DNA from: Euborellia annulipes
Lineage: Eukaryota > Arthropoda > Insecta > Dermaptera > Anisolabididae
Direction of reading: 5' to 3'
Assembly: GCA_023213315.1 (NCBI GenBank)
Contig: JAKCPI010009513.1
Coordinates: forward strand, 1 to 64,000
DNA: 64,000 nucleotides
Position numbers and translations under genes: made by a program. Shown here in pieces: positions 45,058 through 55,200 of the stretch. Below the pieces are notes generated by a model. It saw nothing but the letters and a program-made list of their open reading frames with translations. It did not search any database and was not told where the DNA came from. Within the stretch, counting starts at the first letter, position 1. The number at the start of each line of letters is the position of its first letter.

Positions 45058-45796
45058 GTATTCGCGGAGTACATGGACCGTGCATTGGGCACCGGGAGAC
45101 TTCTGTAACTGTCCACCTGATAATACGTACTGAGCAGATCACTTCCTATTATTTGTTTTTAATCATCACATTTGCTTGTCGAAGTAGTATAAAAATATTG
45201 AATTCATATTTTTTTACAAATAAAAAAAAGTTAATCTGTTTATACGGTTGAATCTGATCAATATATAGTTAGTCGGTTTCACCGCCGCCTTATTGATTCT
45301 TCATTCTTTTTTTTTCCATCTTTAAGAAAAGTTTCCAAAAGACTTGAAATCGCAATAGCATAATATAGCAATATTATTAAAATGACATTTTTTTATTTTA
45401 AAAAAATCTCAAATTTTTAAATAAAAATTTTATGTTAAATCAGATTTATATTTTTAAAATACAGTGGAGAAATTACTCGCCTCTCCCTCCTACCCCTCCG
45501 AACATGGTGATAACGTCAAAATCTAATTACACACGACGACAGAAAGATCACCTAAGATTATCTCTGTCCTCTAACAAAACAGTAAGCAGATTTTTAAAAA
45601 TTGTACTGGTTTGCTGACATATTTACATTTGTAAAAATAAAAACTTATAGTACAGGTTGTATACGATTATTTTATAAATACGTACATTGGACTGTAAAAG
45701 CATAATAAATCTGTCAAAGTTTAGTCCTAAGTGGTCTAGTGTTCAGCGGTTGACATTGTCAATGTAATAGTCTTCAAAAGTTTAATTATTATTAAT
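45058..45796. other. AT-rich stretch, no feature seen
   Basis: The frame at 45432-45617 has no recognisable motif. GGCACCGGGAGACTTCTGTA at about 45090 lies in a small GC-richer patch. Confidence 0.3.
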
Positions 45797-45833
45797 TTTT
45801 TTTTTTTTTTAAAACTTACACCTTTTTCTTTCT

Positions 45834-45868
<35 letters not shown>

Positions 45869-45975
45869 TTTCCGCCCCCCCCCCCACACAAAATATATAC
45901 AATATCTTTTATTTAATATATTATATATATGGGGGTCGAGGTTTTTTTATTTACCTCTTCTGGTATGGGGAATTA
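45797..45975 (-). mobile_element. SINE-1 relic with expanded C-runs
   Basis: A T-run, AAAACTTACACCTTTTTCTT, then GGGGGTCGAGGTTTTTTTAT, TTACCTCTTCTGGTAT keep the order of minus-strand SINE-1. Its CA-rich middle is replaced by a 29-base C-run (45834-45862) and a second shorter one. The tRNA head is missing. Confidence 0.5.
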
Positions 45976-46050
45976 TTATTAATAATATTCGAATTATTTA
46001 AAGTCTAAAGAAAATTTGCTTCACGGGCCCAAAACATGATAGGCTATAAA

Positions 46051-46301
46051 TGGACCCTGTTATGCAATGGTGTGTCAAAGACCAAACATCGAGTTTTGAG
46101 AAAATCAACATTAAAGTTTTTTGTTTTCATTGGATTATATATAATTTTTGTTGTCAATTGTGCAAGTAACATTAAATATAAATTTTTTTAGGACATATTT
46201 CATAAAAAATACTATTAATTAAAGCATTTGAAACAATATTCCGTGCTTAACTCAATTTTGAATTTTTTGGTCTTTGACACACCTTTGCATAACAGGGTCC
46301 A
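46051..46301. mobile_element. Tc1/mariner-type MITE, copy 2 (inverted to copy 1)
   Basis: The ends TGGACCCTGTTATGCAATGG and CCTTTGCATAACAGGGTCCA match the copy at 13290-13503. The internal order (AAATTCAAAATTGAGTTAAG on the minus strand) is reversed relative to copy 1. TA follows the right end, but the left flank has decayed to AA. Confidence 0.82.
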
Positions 46302-46458
46302 TATAATTTCTTATTTATTAATTGGAAATGAAAGATATTTTCAATTAGTCCATCTGGATTGCGCATGGTGGACGGAGAAATTTGTGGCTTCAGATTTGGA
46401 TCCATTTCTCCCAATGATTAAAATAGCAGTCTGACAGTGAGTCAATTCAAATAACCGA

Positions 46459-46532
46459 ATGCCGTCCTGTGGTCCAGTGGTAGGTATACTGAGTACAAAT
46501 CGGTAGATCTGTGGTACGACTCCCAGCGGCAT
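46459..46532 (+). tRNA. tRNA-like sequence, probably a SINE head or pseudo-tRNA
   Basis: It has the A-box-like TGGTCCAGTGG and the B-box-like GGTACGACTCC. A 7-bp acceptor-like stem (ATGCCGT with GCGGCAT, one wobble) encloses a 74-base body. The T-arm needs a one-base bulge (CTG-T-GG / CC-CAG), and no clean anticodon arm forms. It lacks the body of SINE-1 or SINE-2, so it may head a third SINE family or be a decayed tRNA. Confidence 0.35.
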
Positions 46533-46624
46533 CCTATCTTTTGTCGGCTATTTGAAATTGATAAATATTAAATTCTACAATAAAATATCATTATCTGTAA
46601 ATATAATACAGTTTACCTCTATAT

Positions 46625-46969
46625 GAGAATATACATTTCAAGTAATTAATCAAGAATTTTAATTAAAATTATTAGGATGAATTTTGAGAAATTCGAAAAA
46701 AAAAACTAAAAAATGCATCAGTACACTTTTGGCAATTTTATTCAAAAGTTTTGTATTGGATGCTATGGGGATAGTTAATTCTATTATATTTCATCCTCGT
46801 AGCTCTTTTCGTTCTTGAGATAATATTTTCACAAACAGACAGACTATTTTGCGGAGCCAACTCTTTTGGAATCAGGGATTTAAATTTCCATCAAAATTTT
46901 GCTATTTTTGAAACGATAGCATACTTTCTCTCTTCTATATACTATATAATTTAGATAGGTGAGAGAAAG
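46625..46969 (+). mobile_element. Family P element, copy 8 (5' truncated)
   Basis: It begins within the interior (GAGAATATACATTTCAAG), passes TTGTATTGGATGCTATGGGG and CTCTTTTCGTTCTTGAGATA, and ends GGTGAGAGAAAG. There is no 5' hairpin. Confidence 0.7.
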
Positions 46970-47371
46970 TACAAATATACCATTAAAGAAAAAAATTTGA
47001 CATATCTTTCATCTAAAGGATGGATGAGTGATTAAAAGATGGATGTCTTAATTCGCTGTAAATTAGTTTTTAAAAAATTTTATTGATATTAGACTATAGC
47101 CCCTTTTACAGCGTGTAAAGTTTTTCTTCTGAAAAACCATTACTAAATTTCAAAAAAAATGTCAACTTAGGCTATATAATTAAATAAATACAAAATATTT
47201 TTTGAAATAGATTATTTATTTATTATTAATAGATTTCTAAAATAATGTCAAAATAAATTAAAAATATATTTTTTATGAAATAAAATTAACAGATGTTCCA
47301 TTTCTTTATTAACCATATCGAAGATTGTGTTTCCATGTTGCTGGAAATATCTCCACATGGTATATGTTTGT

Positions 47372-47408
<37 letters not shown>

Positions 47409-48091
47409 GTTGGGCTTGCGCCATTACAACCCCGGCGCGTTTGGGGTGGTAACGGGGATGCTTTGTCTCTCTCTCTCTCCGGGGAGGAGATGTGTTTTAG
47501 TCGTCATGGTGACGACACGTTGATATTATATTAAAAAAAGAAGGATGATCACTATTGAGTGCGCTTCGGACACGAAATATAATTTGCCCAGACGCAGAAC
47601 CCGAGCGGCCATCTTGCACCCCCAACTCTTCTAAGCGCACGATGGATTTTTTCCTGTTTTTTTTTTTCTTGTTCGTTTTCTTATATATACACACTAGTAT
47701 AGTATATAGCTATGGAGGACATCGGACGCTCGCCGGGTGTCGATTGAATAGAGCGTTTGCCAAAGTCTAAATTAACTCAAAGAATAAGGCGGCGACTGCA
47801 TTGGAAGGGCCAGCCCTTCCACCCCCTCAACACATTTCAACCTCCAGCTCTGCCATGACCCGCATTCCTAAAAACCCTTTCTTCATTCGTTCCAATCAAA
47901 CCCATTCGCTTGATAAATTATCAGATAAAAGGAAAATTATTTTGCTCAGAAAATGAAATTTTATATAGCTTAAAAATAAAAATAAAGAAAGTGTGCATTT
48001 TTTATTAAAAAAGAACCAATTACATTTCATAATTCTATGTCGATATCTGATTATTATTATATTAAATTATTTGATAGCCAATATAATTTTA
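46970..48091. other. AT-rich flanks around a GC-rich island with a (GT)n repeat
   Basis: The (GT)n run spans 47373-47406. A GC-richer island follows (47407-47870) with GGTGGTAACGGGGATG and ACCCGAGCGGCCATCTTGCA. Frames here are interrupted by the repeat or by T-runs. It could be a promoter-proximal or regulatory island, with no direct support. Confidence 0.3.
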
Positions 48092-48096
48092 AAAAT

Positions 48097-48906
48097 CTGT
48101 TATGACTGGTCGCACTGCACACAACTTTCTTTTACTCTCGATAATCGAAAGTTGTGAAATGTGCTTGTCACACCAGGTTTTTTTCGATATATATTTAGTT
48201 TCTTATAGCACCTTAGTTCCAAACCTGCGTTTTAAATGTTGACTGCTTGAAGTAAACTATGGTTCTTTTTCAAAATTTTAATCCCCTATTTGGATATTTT
48301 ATAAATAATAGAGAATCCTAAATTAATATAAAATTTCATAAGAATTGAAAAAAAATTTTAAAATGTTAAAATGTTCAAAAGCGGTCCGGACCCCTCCCCC
48401 CCCCCTTTAATTTACATCCAAAATCTTCATAGGGATTTTACATTGGCTCTATGGAAGGAAGAGCCTGAAATTTAATTTGAAAAATCTGAAATAATACATC
48501 AGTAAAGTGTACTTCAAACAATTTTGAGAATATACATTTTAAAAATCTAAAAAATAATTGATTTATGAATTTTAATCAAAATCGTTAGAGACGATTTTGA
48601 AAAATTCAAAAAAAACTGAAAAAGTATTTCAGTAAAGTACTAGTACTTTTTTGGCCGATTTTGTTCAAAAGTTTATTTTGAGTGTCCGGAAGGGAAACTA
48701 ACTTAAATATAAAATTTCAATCCAATTCCTTCATGCTTAAAATCGTTACACACGGACAGCCAGACCAATTTGCGGGACCTAATTTTTTGGACTTAGGGGA
48801 TCTCAAAACATGTAGATGCCTATATTCATCAAAATCTCTACATCGAATTGTTGACATAATCGCAATACTTTTCGCTCTATATGTTACATATATAAGTAAG
48901 AGAAAG
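48097..48906 (+). mobile_element. Family P element, copy 9 (diverged)
   Basis: The hairpin CTGTTATGACTGGTCGCACT...GTGCTTGTCACACCAGG has several mismatches. The interior holds extra sequence, including a C-run at 48390. The 3' end is ATAAGTAAGAGAAAG. This is the longest copy apart from those with insertions. Confidence 0.75.
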
Positions 48907-48910
48907 TAAT

Positions 48911-50886
48911 AAATCTTTTCCAAACCCTGTGACTGTATAGATACGTCACCGAGATTACGACCAGCAGTCTTTTTTGCCTATAGTAGACCTAGTAGACCTA
49001 TTTAATTATCAGATACATTTTTTAGCGAAACTAATTAAAAATGATGGATGGTTTATTTTCATAATCCCTCAATTTTTTTTTATATAATTCTTATTAAACC
49101 AAAAATGGAAAAATATTTATGATTAATATTTTCTCTGTGTTTAAAATGAAAAAAGAGTAGAAGGGGAAGAAAAGAAAGAACTCTGCCTGCTTAAATTATA
49201 AGATTGTTATCAATAATGAATGCTATTTTAGAATTTCGCGGCCTTCATTAGCTTTTTTTTTTAATAAGATTGCGAGGGTGGAAAGTTGAAAAGATGGTGG
49301 GAGTTGGAAAGAAACGTAAAAAATAAGAGCTTTCTAAAAGAAGGGGAAGGGGAAGAGAGAAAGTTACATTTCTTCTTTTCACTGGATAATCATCCCATTT
49401 TCGAAGTTGGGGAAAAAAAGACGAAGTTATTGAGAAAATTCATTCTTAGTTGTCATTATATAAACACAGTCCATTTACGCATAGCTCTCTTTTATAAAGA
49501 TCGCATCCAGCCCATCATTATATAGATTATAATTAGAATATCTCAATAAATTGCTTTTTTTATCATCATTAATTTTCTTTAAAAATGGAATTCTATTGAA
49601 AAGAAGAATAAATCATCTTAATTAAAACGTTCATCTTAAAAAAAATATTTAATGGTAAAGGCTATGAGGAGGTTACTCGAGATCAATACTTCATTTGCGT
49701 ATTCAATGGCCGAAATAAATTTTTCTTTTATATTCTTCTCATATAATATTTTTATTTTCTTTTGATATTAAATATAAAAGGTATTTCATTTCATTTCGAT
49801 GTATATGTACCTCGCATTTCATTTAGACAACAATATTCAGCTGTATATAACTATAACTAAAGATTAATTGAGAATGCTCAGAATATTAAATTCTTCTGAA
49901 GCCAGCAAACAATTTTGGACCACCTAGGCTAGGTAAAAAATTCACTTTTCATTAAATTTTTCTGATATAATTTCTATTATATCCTTTGATTTAATTTCTA
50001 TCATACATATTTTAATTTCAAATATGTATCTACCGGGCATTAAGCTTGTTCCTCGATATACACTCATCCCGATGTTTAGCGACGATTGGCATTGTTTAAC
50101 AAAAATTATCTTGGTATAGTGAGCGCCAAAAGTGCCTGATCTCGATGCCTAAAATCTGTTGGTTTCCATCCGATTCGGTGCGAATTAAATTCAGATTTCC
50201 TCTTAATGTAACTTTCAAAATTCATCTAGTAGAAAAACATTTTAGATGTCCAAATCATTCTTATTTCGTTAAGGCTTTTGAATTCCTCTGAAATTAAGGT
50301 GCGCCTCTCGGAAAACTGTTAAAACACGATTGACTCGAGGCGGCACCAGAAGGCGTTAGTGTTCCCCCATTAGAATACTCGCAACTTGATCCATTTCATT
50401 CTAGACTTTCCAGCTAATTAATTAAAGGCAAAAAATTAATTATTCTTTAACACAATGATTACTAATTTAATTATCTACAACTTATAGAGCTCCTTTTTTA
50501 AATATCTTTTATTTAATGCGATTAATCTAAAAAAAAATTTTTTTTTTTGAAAATAAAAAAAGGGCTTCTATAAGTTGTAGATATTTTAAATAGCTTTAAT
50601 TTAAAAAAAATTTGAGGTCGATAGCTTCAAAATTGTGGCCGCTGGAAAGTCCTAAAATTAGCACCCCGAGACGCGCACCTTAAATGCTTTGATGAAAAAG
50701 GCTTTTTCTCCAAACAATAATTTTAATAATTGTATAATTGTTAAACAAAAATAAATTGTTGATATCATAATTCCTCAAATCATGAAGCTCTGATAGAGTT
50801 AAATTATTTAAGAGAGGAGTTTATTTCTAATTATAAAATTTAGCAGACCGAGGAACTTAGCCCGCCCTCTCCCAAAAAATTCTGAT
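48911..50886. other. AT-rich stretch, no feature seen
   Basis: Two stretches sharing ATCTACAACTTATAGA in inverted orientation lie at 50470-50490 and 50567-50585, flanking T/A-rich DNA. GTGCGCCTCTCGGAAAACTG (50300) and GAGACGCGCACCTTAA (50670) are also inverted, suggesting an old inverted-repeat element at about 50295-50690. No coding feature is seen. Confidence 0.35.
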
Positions 50887-50887
50887 T

Positions 50888-51072
50888 TATTATAAATAAA
50901 GTGAGAAACATGGTGGTGTTAAAATTTTAATTTATAAAATTTAAAAATTTATTTATTTGGGAATGGAAGATTACCTGTCTAATCATCCGAAGCCCAATAA
51001 TAATTTTCTTGGGCCACCCTTCTACCGAAAAAAATTCTGCCATTAGCCCTATTCAAAATAATGCGACTTTCA
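50888..51072. repeat. Duplicated segment, empty-site copy
   Basis: This block of about 185 bp recurs at 51759-51815 plus 52497-52632 with only about two differences. It contains AACATGGTGGTGTTAAAATT and GGGAATGGAAGATTACCTGT. At the equivalent position it reads AAATTTAAAAATTTATTT uninterrupted, so it preserves the pre-insertion sequence of P copy 10. Confidence 0.92.
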
Positions 51073-51084
51073 ATGTTGGAAAGA

Positions 51085-51190
51085 AATTTATTTCATTTGA
51101 TTTGACTACAAATCATTTGAAATAAATAGGGATGGGGTCTAAATGGCCTTAGGTGCCGAGAAGGACCTTAAAAAAAAAAAAAAAAAAAGT
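51085..51190 (+). mobile_element. SINE-2 3' fragment with A-tail
   Basis: ATTTGATTTGACTACAAATC, GAAATAAATAGGGATGG and the 3' domain GTCTAAATGGCCTTAGGTGC are followed by CGAGAAGGACCTT and a run of about 19 A. No tRNA head is present. Confidence 0.8.
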
Positions 51191-51239
51191 CAAATTAATT
51201 AAAAGAAAAAAAAAATGCCAAAACAAGGGTCCTCGTTTG

Positions 51240-51560
51240 ATTCAAAAATTTCGCAATGGATTGCTCCCTATGAAAAGGATAAAATATAACGACTGAAGGT
51301 GATGTTGTTTTTTGCAATCCATGCGGGAAAAATTACGAGCGACGTTTCGATCGATTTTTCCGGCCTTATTCAGGACAATTGTTGTTGACTCGAGCTTAGA
51401 GTGGCTCTTGGCAACTCCTGGCATAACTGTTGGTGCGAACAGCATTAGGGCAAATGTTATGTTGGCCAAGAGCCCCTCTAAGCTCGAGTCAACAACATTT
51501 GTCCTGATGAATGCCGGAAAATTTGACCGAAACGTCGACAATTGTATTAAATAAAGCGAA
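51240..51560. mobile_element. Foldback with paired hammerhead-like motifs (family 6)
   Basis: GACTCGAGCTTAGAGTGGCT (51390) is inverted at GAGCCCCTCTAAGCTCGAGT (51470). Each outer side carries GAAACGTCG and a CTGA core. The plus-strand motif at 51499-51541 is the better preserved one. The two overlapping frames here (plus 51312-51554, minus 51242-51541) are mirror products of the inverted arms. Confidence 0.75.
51499..51541 (+). ncRNA. Hammerhead ribozyme-like motif with canonical CUGAUGA
   Basis: Stem I TTGTC pairs perfectly with GACAA. CTGATGA lies at 51504-51510, GAAA at 51529-51532, then loopless ACGT and C at 51536. Stem II is weak in this copy (GCC against GACC), so folding may be impaired. 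The flanking stems fit the minimal Penelope-type hammerhead. Confidence 0.5.
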
Positions 51561-51639
51561 AAAAGAGAAATAATTTTTCTTTAATTGCTTCCGGTTCCCT
51601 TAGTCTCCTAGAAATCATTATTTACCTTTAATTGGAAGC

Positions 51640-51757
51640 CATTTACTTAATATTTTTGCCATAAATATATTGCATATTTGGTTGCATATTTTAATACTTT
51701 TACTGCATGTTATATGGCATATTTAGCGGTTTTTGCTGCATAAAAATCCGGACTCTA
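51640..51757 (-). mobile_element. hAT-like end fragment (TAGAGTCCGGATTTTTATGC type)
   Basis: On the minus strand the terminus TAGAGTCCGGATTTTTATGC is followed by alternating TGCATATTT/GCATAT motifs. It resembles the left end of the element at 24258 (TAGGGCTCGGATTT). The other end is not present. Confidence 0.55.
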
Positions 51758-51758
51758 A

Positions 51759-52632
51759 TTATAAATAAAGAGAAACATGGTGGTGTTAAAATTTTAATTT
51801 ATAAAATTTAAAAATCTGGTGTGTGGCACCAGCACACAACTTTCTCTTACCTTCGGTAATCGAAAGTTGTGTACTGTGCTTGTCTCACCAGATTTTTTGT
51901 GTCGGCATGTATTTAGTTTCCGACAGTACGGTACATTCGATTTTCAAGATGTAAAATTTATAAGTATGGGAAAATATTTATATTTTGTTACCATGGCAAC
52001 CATTTCTCCTATCTTTTCTATGGAGAACAAGAGTAAAGTGGTCTTCAGAAGATTTCAATCACAAAATGAGAATATACATTTTAAAGAGTAACTAAAAAAT
52101 AGTTGATATATGAATTTAAAAAAAAATCGTTGGAGCAAATTTTGAGAAAATCGAAAAAAGTGCATCAGTAAAGTACTAGTACTTTTTGGTCGATTTTGTT
52201 CAAAAGCTTCGTGTCACGTCCCATGGGAGTGTCTAACTTAAATATAAAATTTCAACTTCCTAGCTCTTTTCGTTCTTGAGATATTTTGTTCACAGACACA
52301 CACACAGACACCCAGACAGACACACACACACACACACACACAGACAGACCATGTCGCGAAAATCACTTTTTTGGATTCAGGGGACCTCAAAACGTGAAGA
52401 TCCATCAAAATCTCGACATCGAATTTTTGACATGAATCCAATACTTTCTCTCTATATATATATTACACATATACATAGGTAAGAGAAAGTAAAAATTTAT
52501 TTATTTGGGAATGGAAGATTACCTGTCTAATCATCCGAAGCCCAATAATAATTTTCTTGGGCCACCCTTCTACCGAAAAAAATTCTGCCATTGGCCCTAT
52601 TCAAAATAATGCGACTTTCAATGTTGGAAAGC
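51759..52632. repeat. Duplicated segment, occupied copy
   Basis: The left part (51759-51815) and right part (52497-52632) together reconstruct the block at 50888-51072. P copy 10 sits between them with TAAAAAT on each side, although the empty copy has it once. Confidence 0.92.
51816..52489 (+). mobile_element. Family P element, copy 10, with TAAAAAT target duplication
   Basis: Comparison with the empty site fixes the ends at CTGGTGTG (51816) and AAGAGAAAG (52489), 674 bp, with TAAAAAT at 51809-51815 and 52490-52496. The 5' hairpin covers about 51816-51891, slightly disturbed in its first arm (GTGTGGCACCAGC). The CA-repeat at 52300-52345 is expanded. There are no terminal inverted repeats in the usual sense: the 3' terminal GGTAAGAGAAAG is instead complementary to CTTTCTCTTACC inside the 5' hairpin. 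Confidence 0.92.
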
Positions 52633-52686
52633 AAACATAAAACAAATTGAAACATGTCTACATTTTTTCTATATAAATTTGAACTT

Positions 52687-52951
52687 TTTTTTTTTTTTTA
52701 AACATTCACACTTTTTTCTCATTCACACTCACACTCACACACACATTCACAGTCTTTTCGGCAACTCTGGCCATTTAAGACTTCATACGATAACCGTTGT
52801 AATTAATAAATGTATTTGGGGTTCAGGTATTTCTATTTAAGCCATCTGGTATCCAAATAGCTTAAATAAAATCATCGGACTGCCTGGGTCCGAACCCGCG
52901 ACGTTTGGTATAGGAGGTAGGCACGCTACCTACTACGCCAAACTCGGGGGC
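52687..52951 (-). mobile_element. SINE-1 copy F, full length
   Basis: The flanks AAATTTGAACTT (52675-52686) and AAATTTTAACTT (52952-52963) differ at one base. The minus strand carries the tRNA-like head with GGTTCGGACC, the internal hairpin (one mismatch) and the 3' domain. Confidence 0.9.
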
Positions 52952-52963
52952 AAATTTTAACTT

Positions 52964-54080
52964 AGGAACCGGATAAAAAATTAATAAATAAAAAAACAAA
53001 ATTATTAAAATGAGAAATCAACTGTTAATAATTAATAATTAATTACACCCTTTATATAATATATAAGAACAAACCGTGTGATTATTTATGACAATTGAGG
53101 CGTGAATATCGATGATGGATTTCAGGGAGACTTGTCGTCAGGTCTTAGAAATGCCAAACCACCCACTCTTCCCCTCCTAAAAGTAATAATAAAAAAAAAA
53201 CTTCTCAAGCCGTTTGCAAGCGTCGAGCAGTTGGTTAGGGTCATCGTTGATGCATTTTTAATGACATGGACATGGACTGGACTTGGCTCAATGGACGGAT
53301 GGATGGATTGATGGCTGGCTGAATGAATGGGCTAATTGCCAGCTGGGGGTTTTGGGGAGTGGGTGGTTGGGCCGAACTTGCCCAAGGAAAATGGAAGAGG
53401 GGACGGGGTGTGTTTCTTCTCGGGTAATTAATCATAGCTATTTTTTGAATGGCCGGACGCAAGCAAGCAACCCTCGATGGACTCGACTGGCCGACAGACG
53501 TCTTTTAGTGCTTTGCTTTGCAAAATATTATCGCCAGACAATCTATTCCTGCGTCTTTAGATAAAAACTAGATGTGTTTCACTTGAAATATTATATACTT
53601 TCAAAATTAATGGTTTGTAAGAATAAAAATTCAAAAAATATCTTTATTTTCTTTTCCTGATTTTTTTTCTATTTATAACAACATAGAAATGTTTTGTTAG
53701 GGATAATTTTTGTTGATAATTATTTCTTTATTAAAAAGTGAAATTTTAAATCCTTGTAAAAATCCTTTTAAAGATTTCTTGAGTAATGAAATTTTTGTTA
53801 TTGCTGACTTCCCTCTTGATGAATTATAAAAATAAACAAAATATTCATCTTAGTTCATTAAAGCAATCACTAATAACAATCTGGTTTTTATCAACATTTG
53901 GTCCAAATAAATTGAAGACCAATTGCCATAAAAATTTTTTCAAAAATACTTAATATTCTAATTTTTGATTTTATTAATTCATTTCACCGGTCTTGTTTCT
54001 CTGAGGTCACCTTTCTCTCAGGTTCATCTTGTTTATATTCTGCTCATTAATACAAGCCAAATATAAAAAAAAATATCCAG
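52964..54080. other. AT-rich stretch with a GC-richer island at 53100-53560
   Basis: The island has GATGGATTGATGGCTGGCTG-like purine/pyrimidine repeats and GGGGTTTTGGGGAGTGGG. Frames are tryptophan/glycine-rich products of the repeats. No gene is assigned. Confidence 0.3.
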
Positions 54081-54084
54081 ACAG

Positions 54085-54185
54085 ACAGAAAGACCAATTT
54101 GCGGGACCCACTTTTTTTGGACTCAGGGGTCTTTAAAACATGTAACACTGTTATATGCATCAAAATCTCGGCATCTGAATATCGT
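54085..54185 (+). mobile_element. Family P fragment
   Basis: CAGACAGACAGAAAGACCAA, TTTGGACTCAGGGGTCTTTA and CATCAAAATCTCGGCATCTG match the 3' interior of P. Both termini are missing. Confidence 0.6.
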
Positions 54186-54339
54186 TTCTTCTAAGTCTTT
54201 AATTTAAAATTCTTTTTTTTTCCTCTTTGATAAGAGATTAGAAAAAAAAAATTGAAATTTTTCATTTCAAATAAATTTTTCTAAATATTCAGCAATATCT
54301 CCAGAAAAAAGTTTCTTTCTTCTGTTTCTTGTGCTGTCG

Positions 54340-54760
54340 ACGAATTCGTCGGAGATGATGATTTTTTTCATATTTATATTTGTCTGGATGGCCATAGAGT
54401 CGTCCTCCAGGGAGAAAAAGGGGGCGGGAAAGTGGGATGGGTGGTGGCGTGGGCGCAGTAGTTGGGGGGTGGAACTGGAGGCTGTGGATCCAGGAGGGGT
54501 GGCATAAGAGGGGAGGGGGCTGACGTCGCGCGCGCGGCCAGATTAATACGTGAAATATGGCGCGCGGCCCGGGCAGCTGTCACGTGACATAAATCATAGG
54601 GTCTCCCCCCCCCTCCCCAACCCTGGGCCAACTCGCGACCTCCTCATCCTCAACGTTGTCGTCGTCGTCCCCACCCACACCCTCAGACCTCGTATTCTTC
54701 TCTCGTTTTCCTTTTTTTCCCTTTTTTTTTTTTTTTTTTTTTTAATTGAAAAGTTCACCC
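54340..54760. other. CpG-rich island with E-box, possible promoter or enhancer
   Basis: GACGTCGCGCGCGCGGCCAG (54520), ATATGGCGCGCGGCCCGGGC and GCAGCTGTCACGTGAC (54572-54587) lie within a strongly GC-rich block. CACGTG and CAGCTG are E-boxes. Overlapping frames on both strands are proline-rich and unrecognised. A regulatory role is inferred from composition only. It ends in a T-run of about 24 bases. Confidence 0.35.
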
Positions 54761-55109
54761 GACTTCGTTCGGAATATACGGGAAAAAGTAATAATACCAA
54801 AAAGAGTCCATATCATATGTGCATATTTATGCTTTATATTATTTTGCATATATATATTTTGGGGCGTGGCAGGAAGCCCTCTTACCACCGGGACTCGTGG
54901 ATGGAAGTCATGTATAGTAATAATTGTTTTTCCTTTTTCAAACATTAGAATAACCATTACATGATAAAATAAATAAAAATTACATAAGAATAAAAAATTT
55001 GGTATGATTCTTTCCCTCTAACTTACCATATCTGGACTTAATTTTTTTAAAGAATATATTCTTATAATTAATTATTATACTGACTGTGAGTATTAACTAT
55101 AGTTGCGTG

Positions 55110-55200
55110 GGGACAAGGAAAATAAAAAACAAATTTATTCTGTCGAGTTTCGAGCGCCCGTCGCGCTCTTCCTCGGGACAGTATAAGTGTCAAATATTAC
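55110..55200 (-). repeat. Hammerhead-like repeat, family 7
   Basis: The minus strand at 55140-55181 reads stem I CTGTC, CCGAGGA (second core base changed from U to C), A, 6-bp stem II GAGCGC/GCGCTC, GAAA, CTC, then GACAG, which pairs perfectly with CTGTC. Two core departures (CCGA and loss of G in ACGUC) suggest a decayed ribozyme with preserved stems. Confidence 0.55.

Noticed and set aside
51242..51554. Complementary frames of 80-99 codons on both strands
   Set aside because: The inverted arms of one foldback create similar peptides on both strands.
54374..54964. Multiple overlapping frames up to 132 codons on both strands
   Set aside because: All are proline/arginine-rich or cross a T-run. 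The pattern reflects a GC-rich island followed by low complexity.
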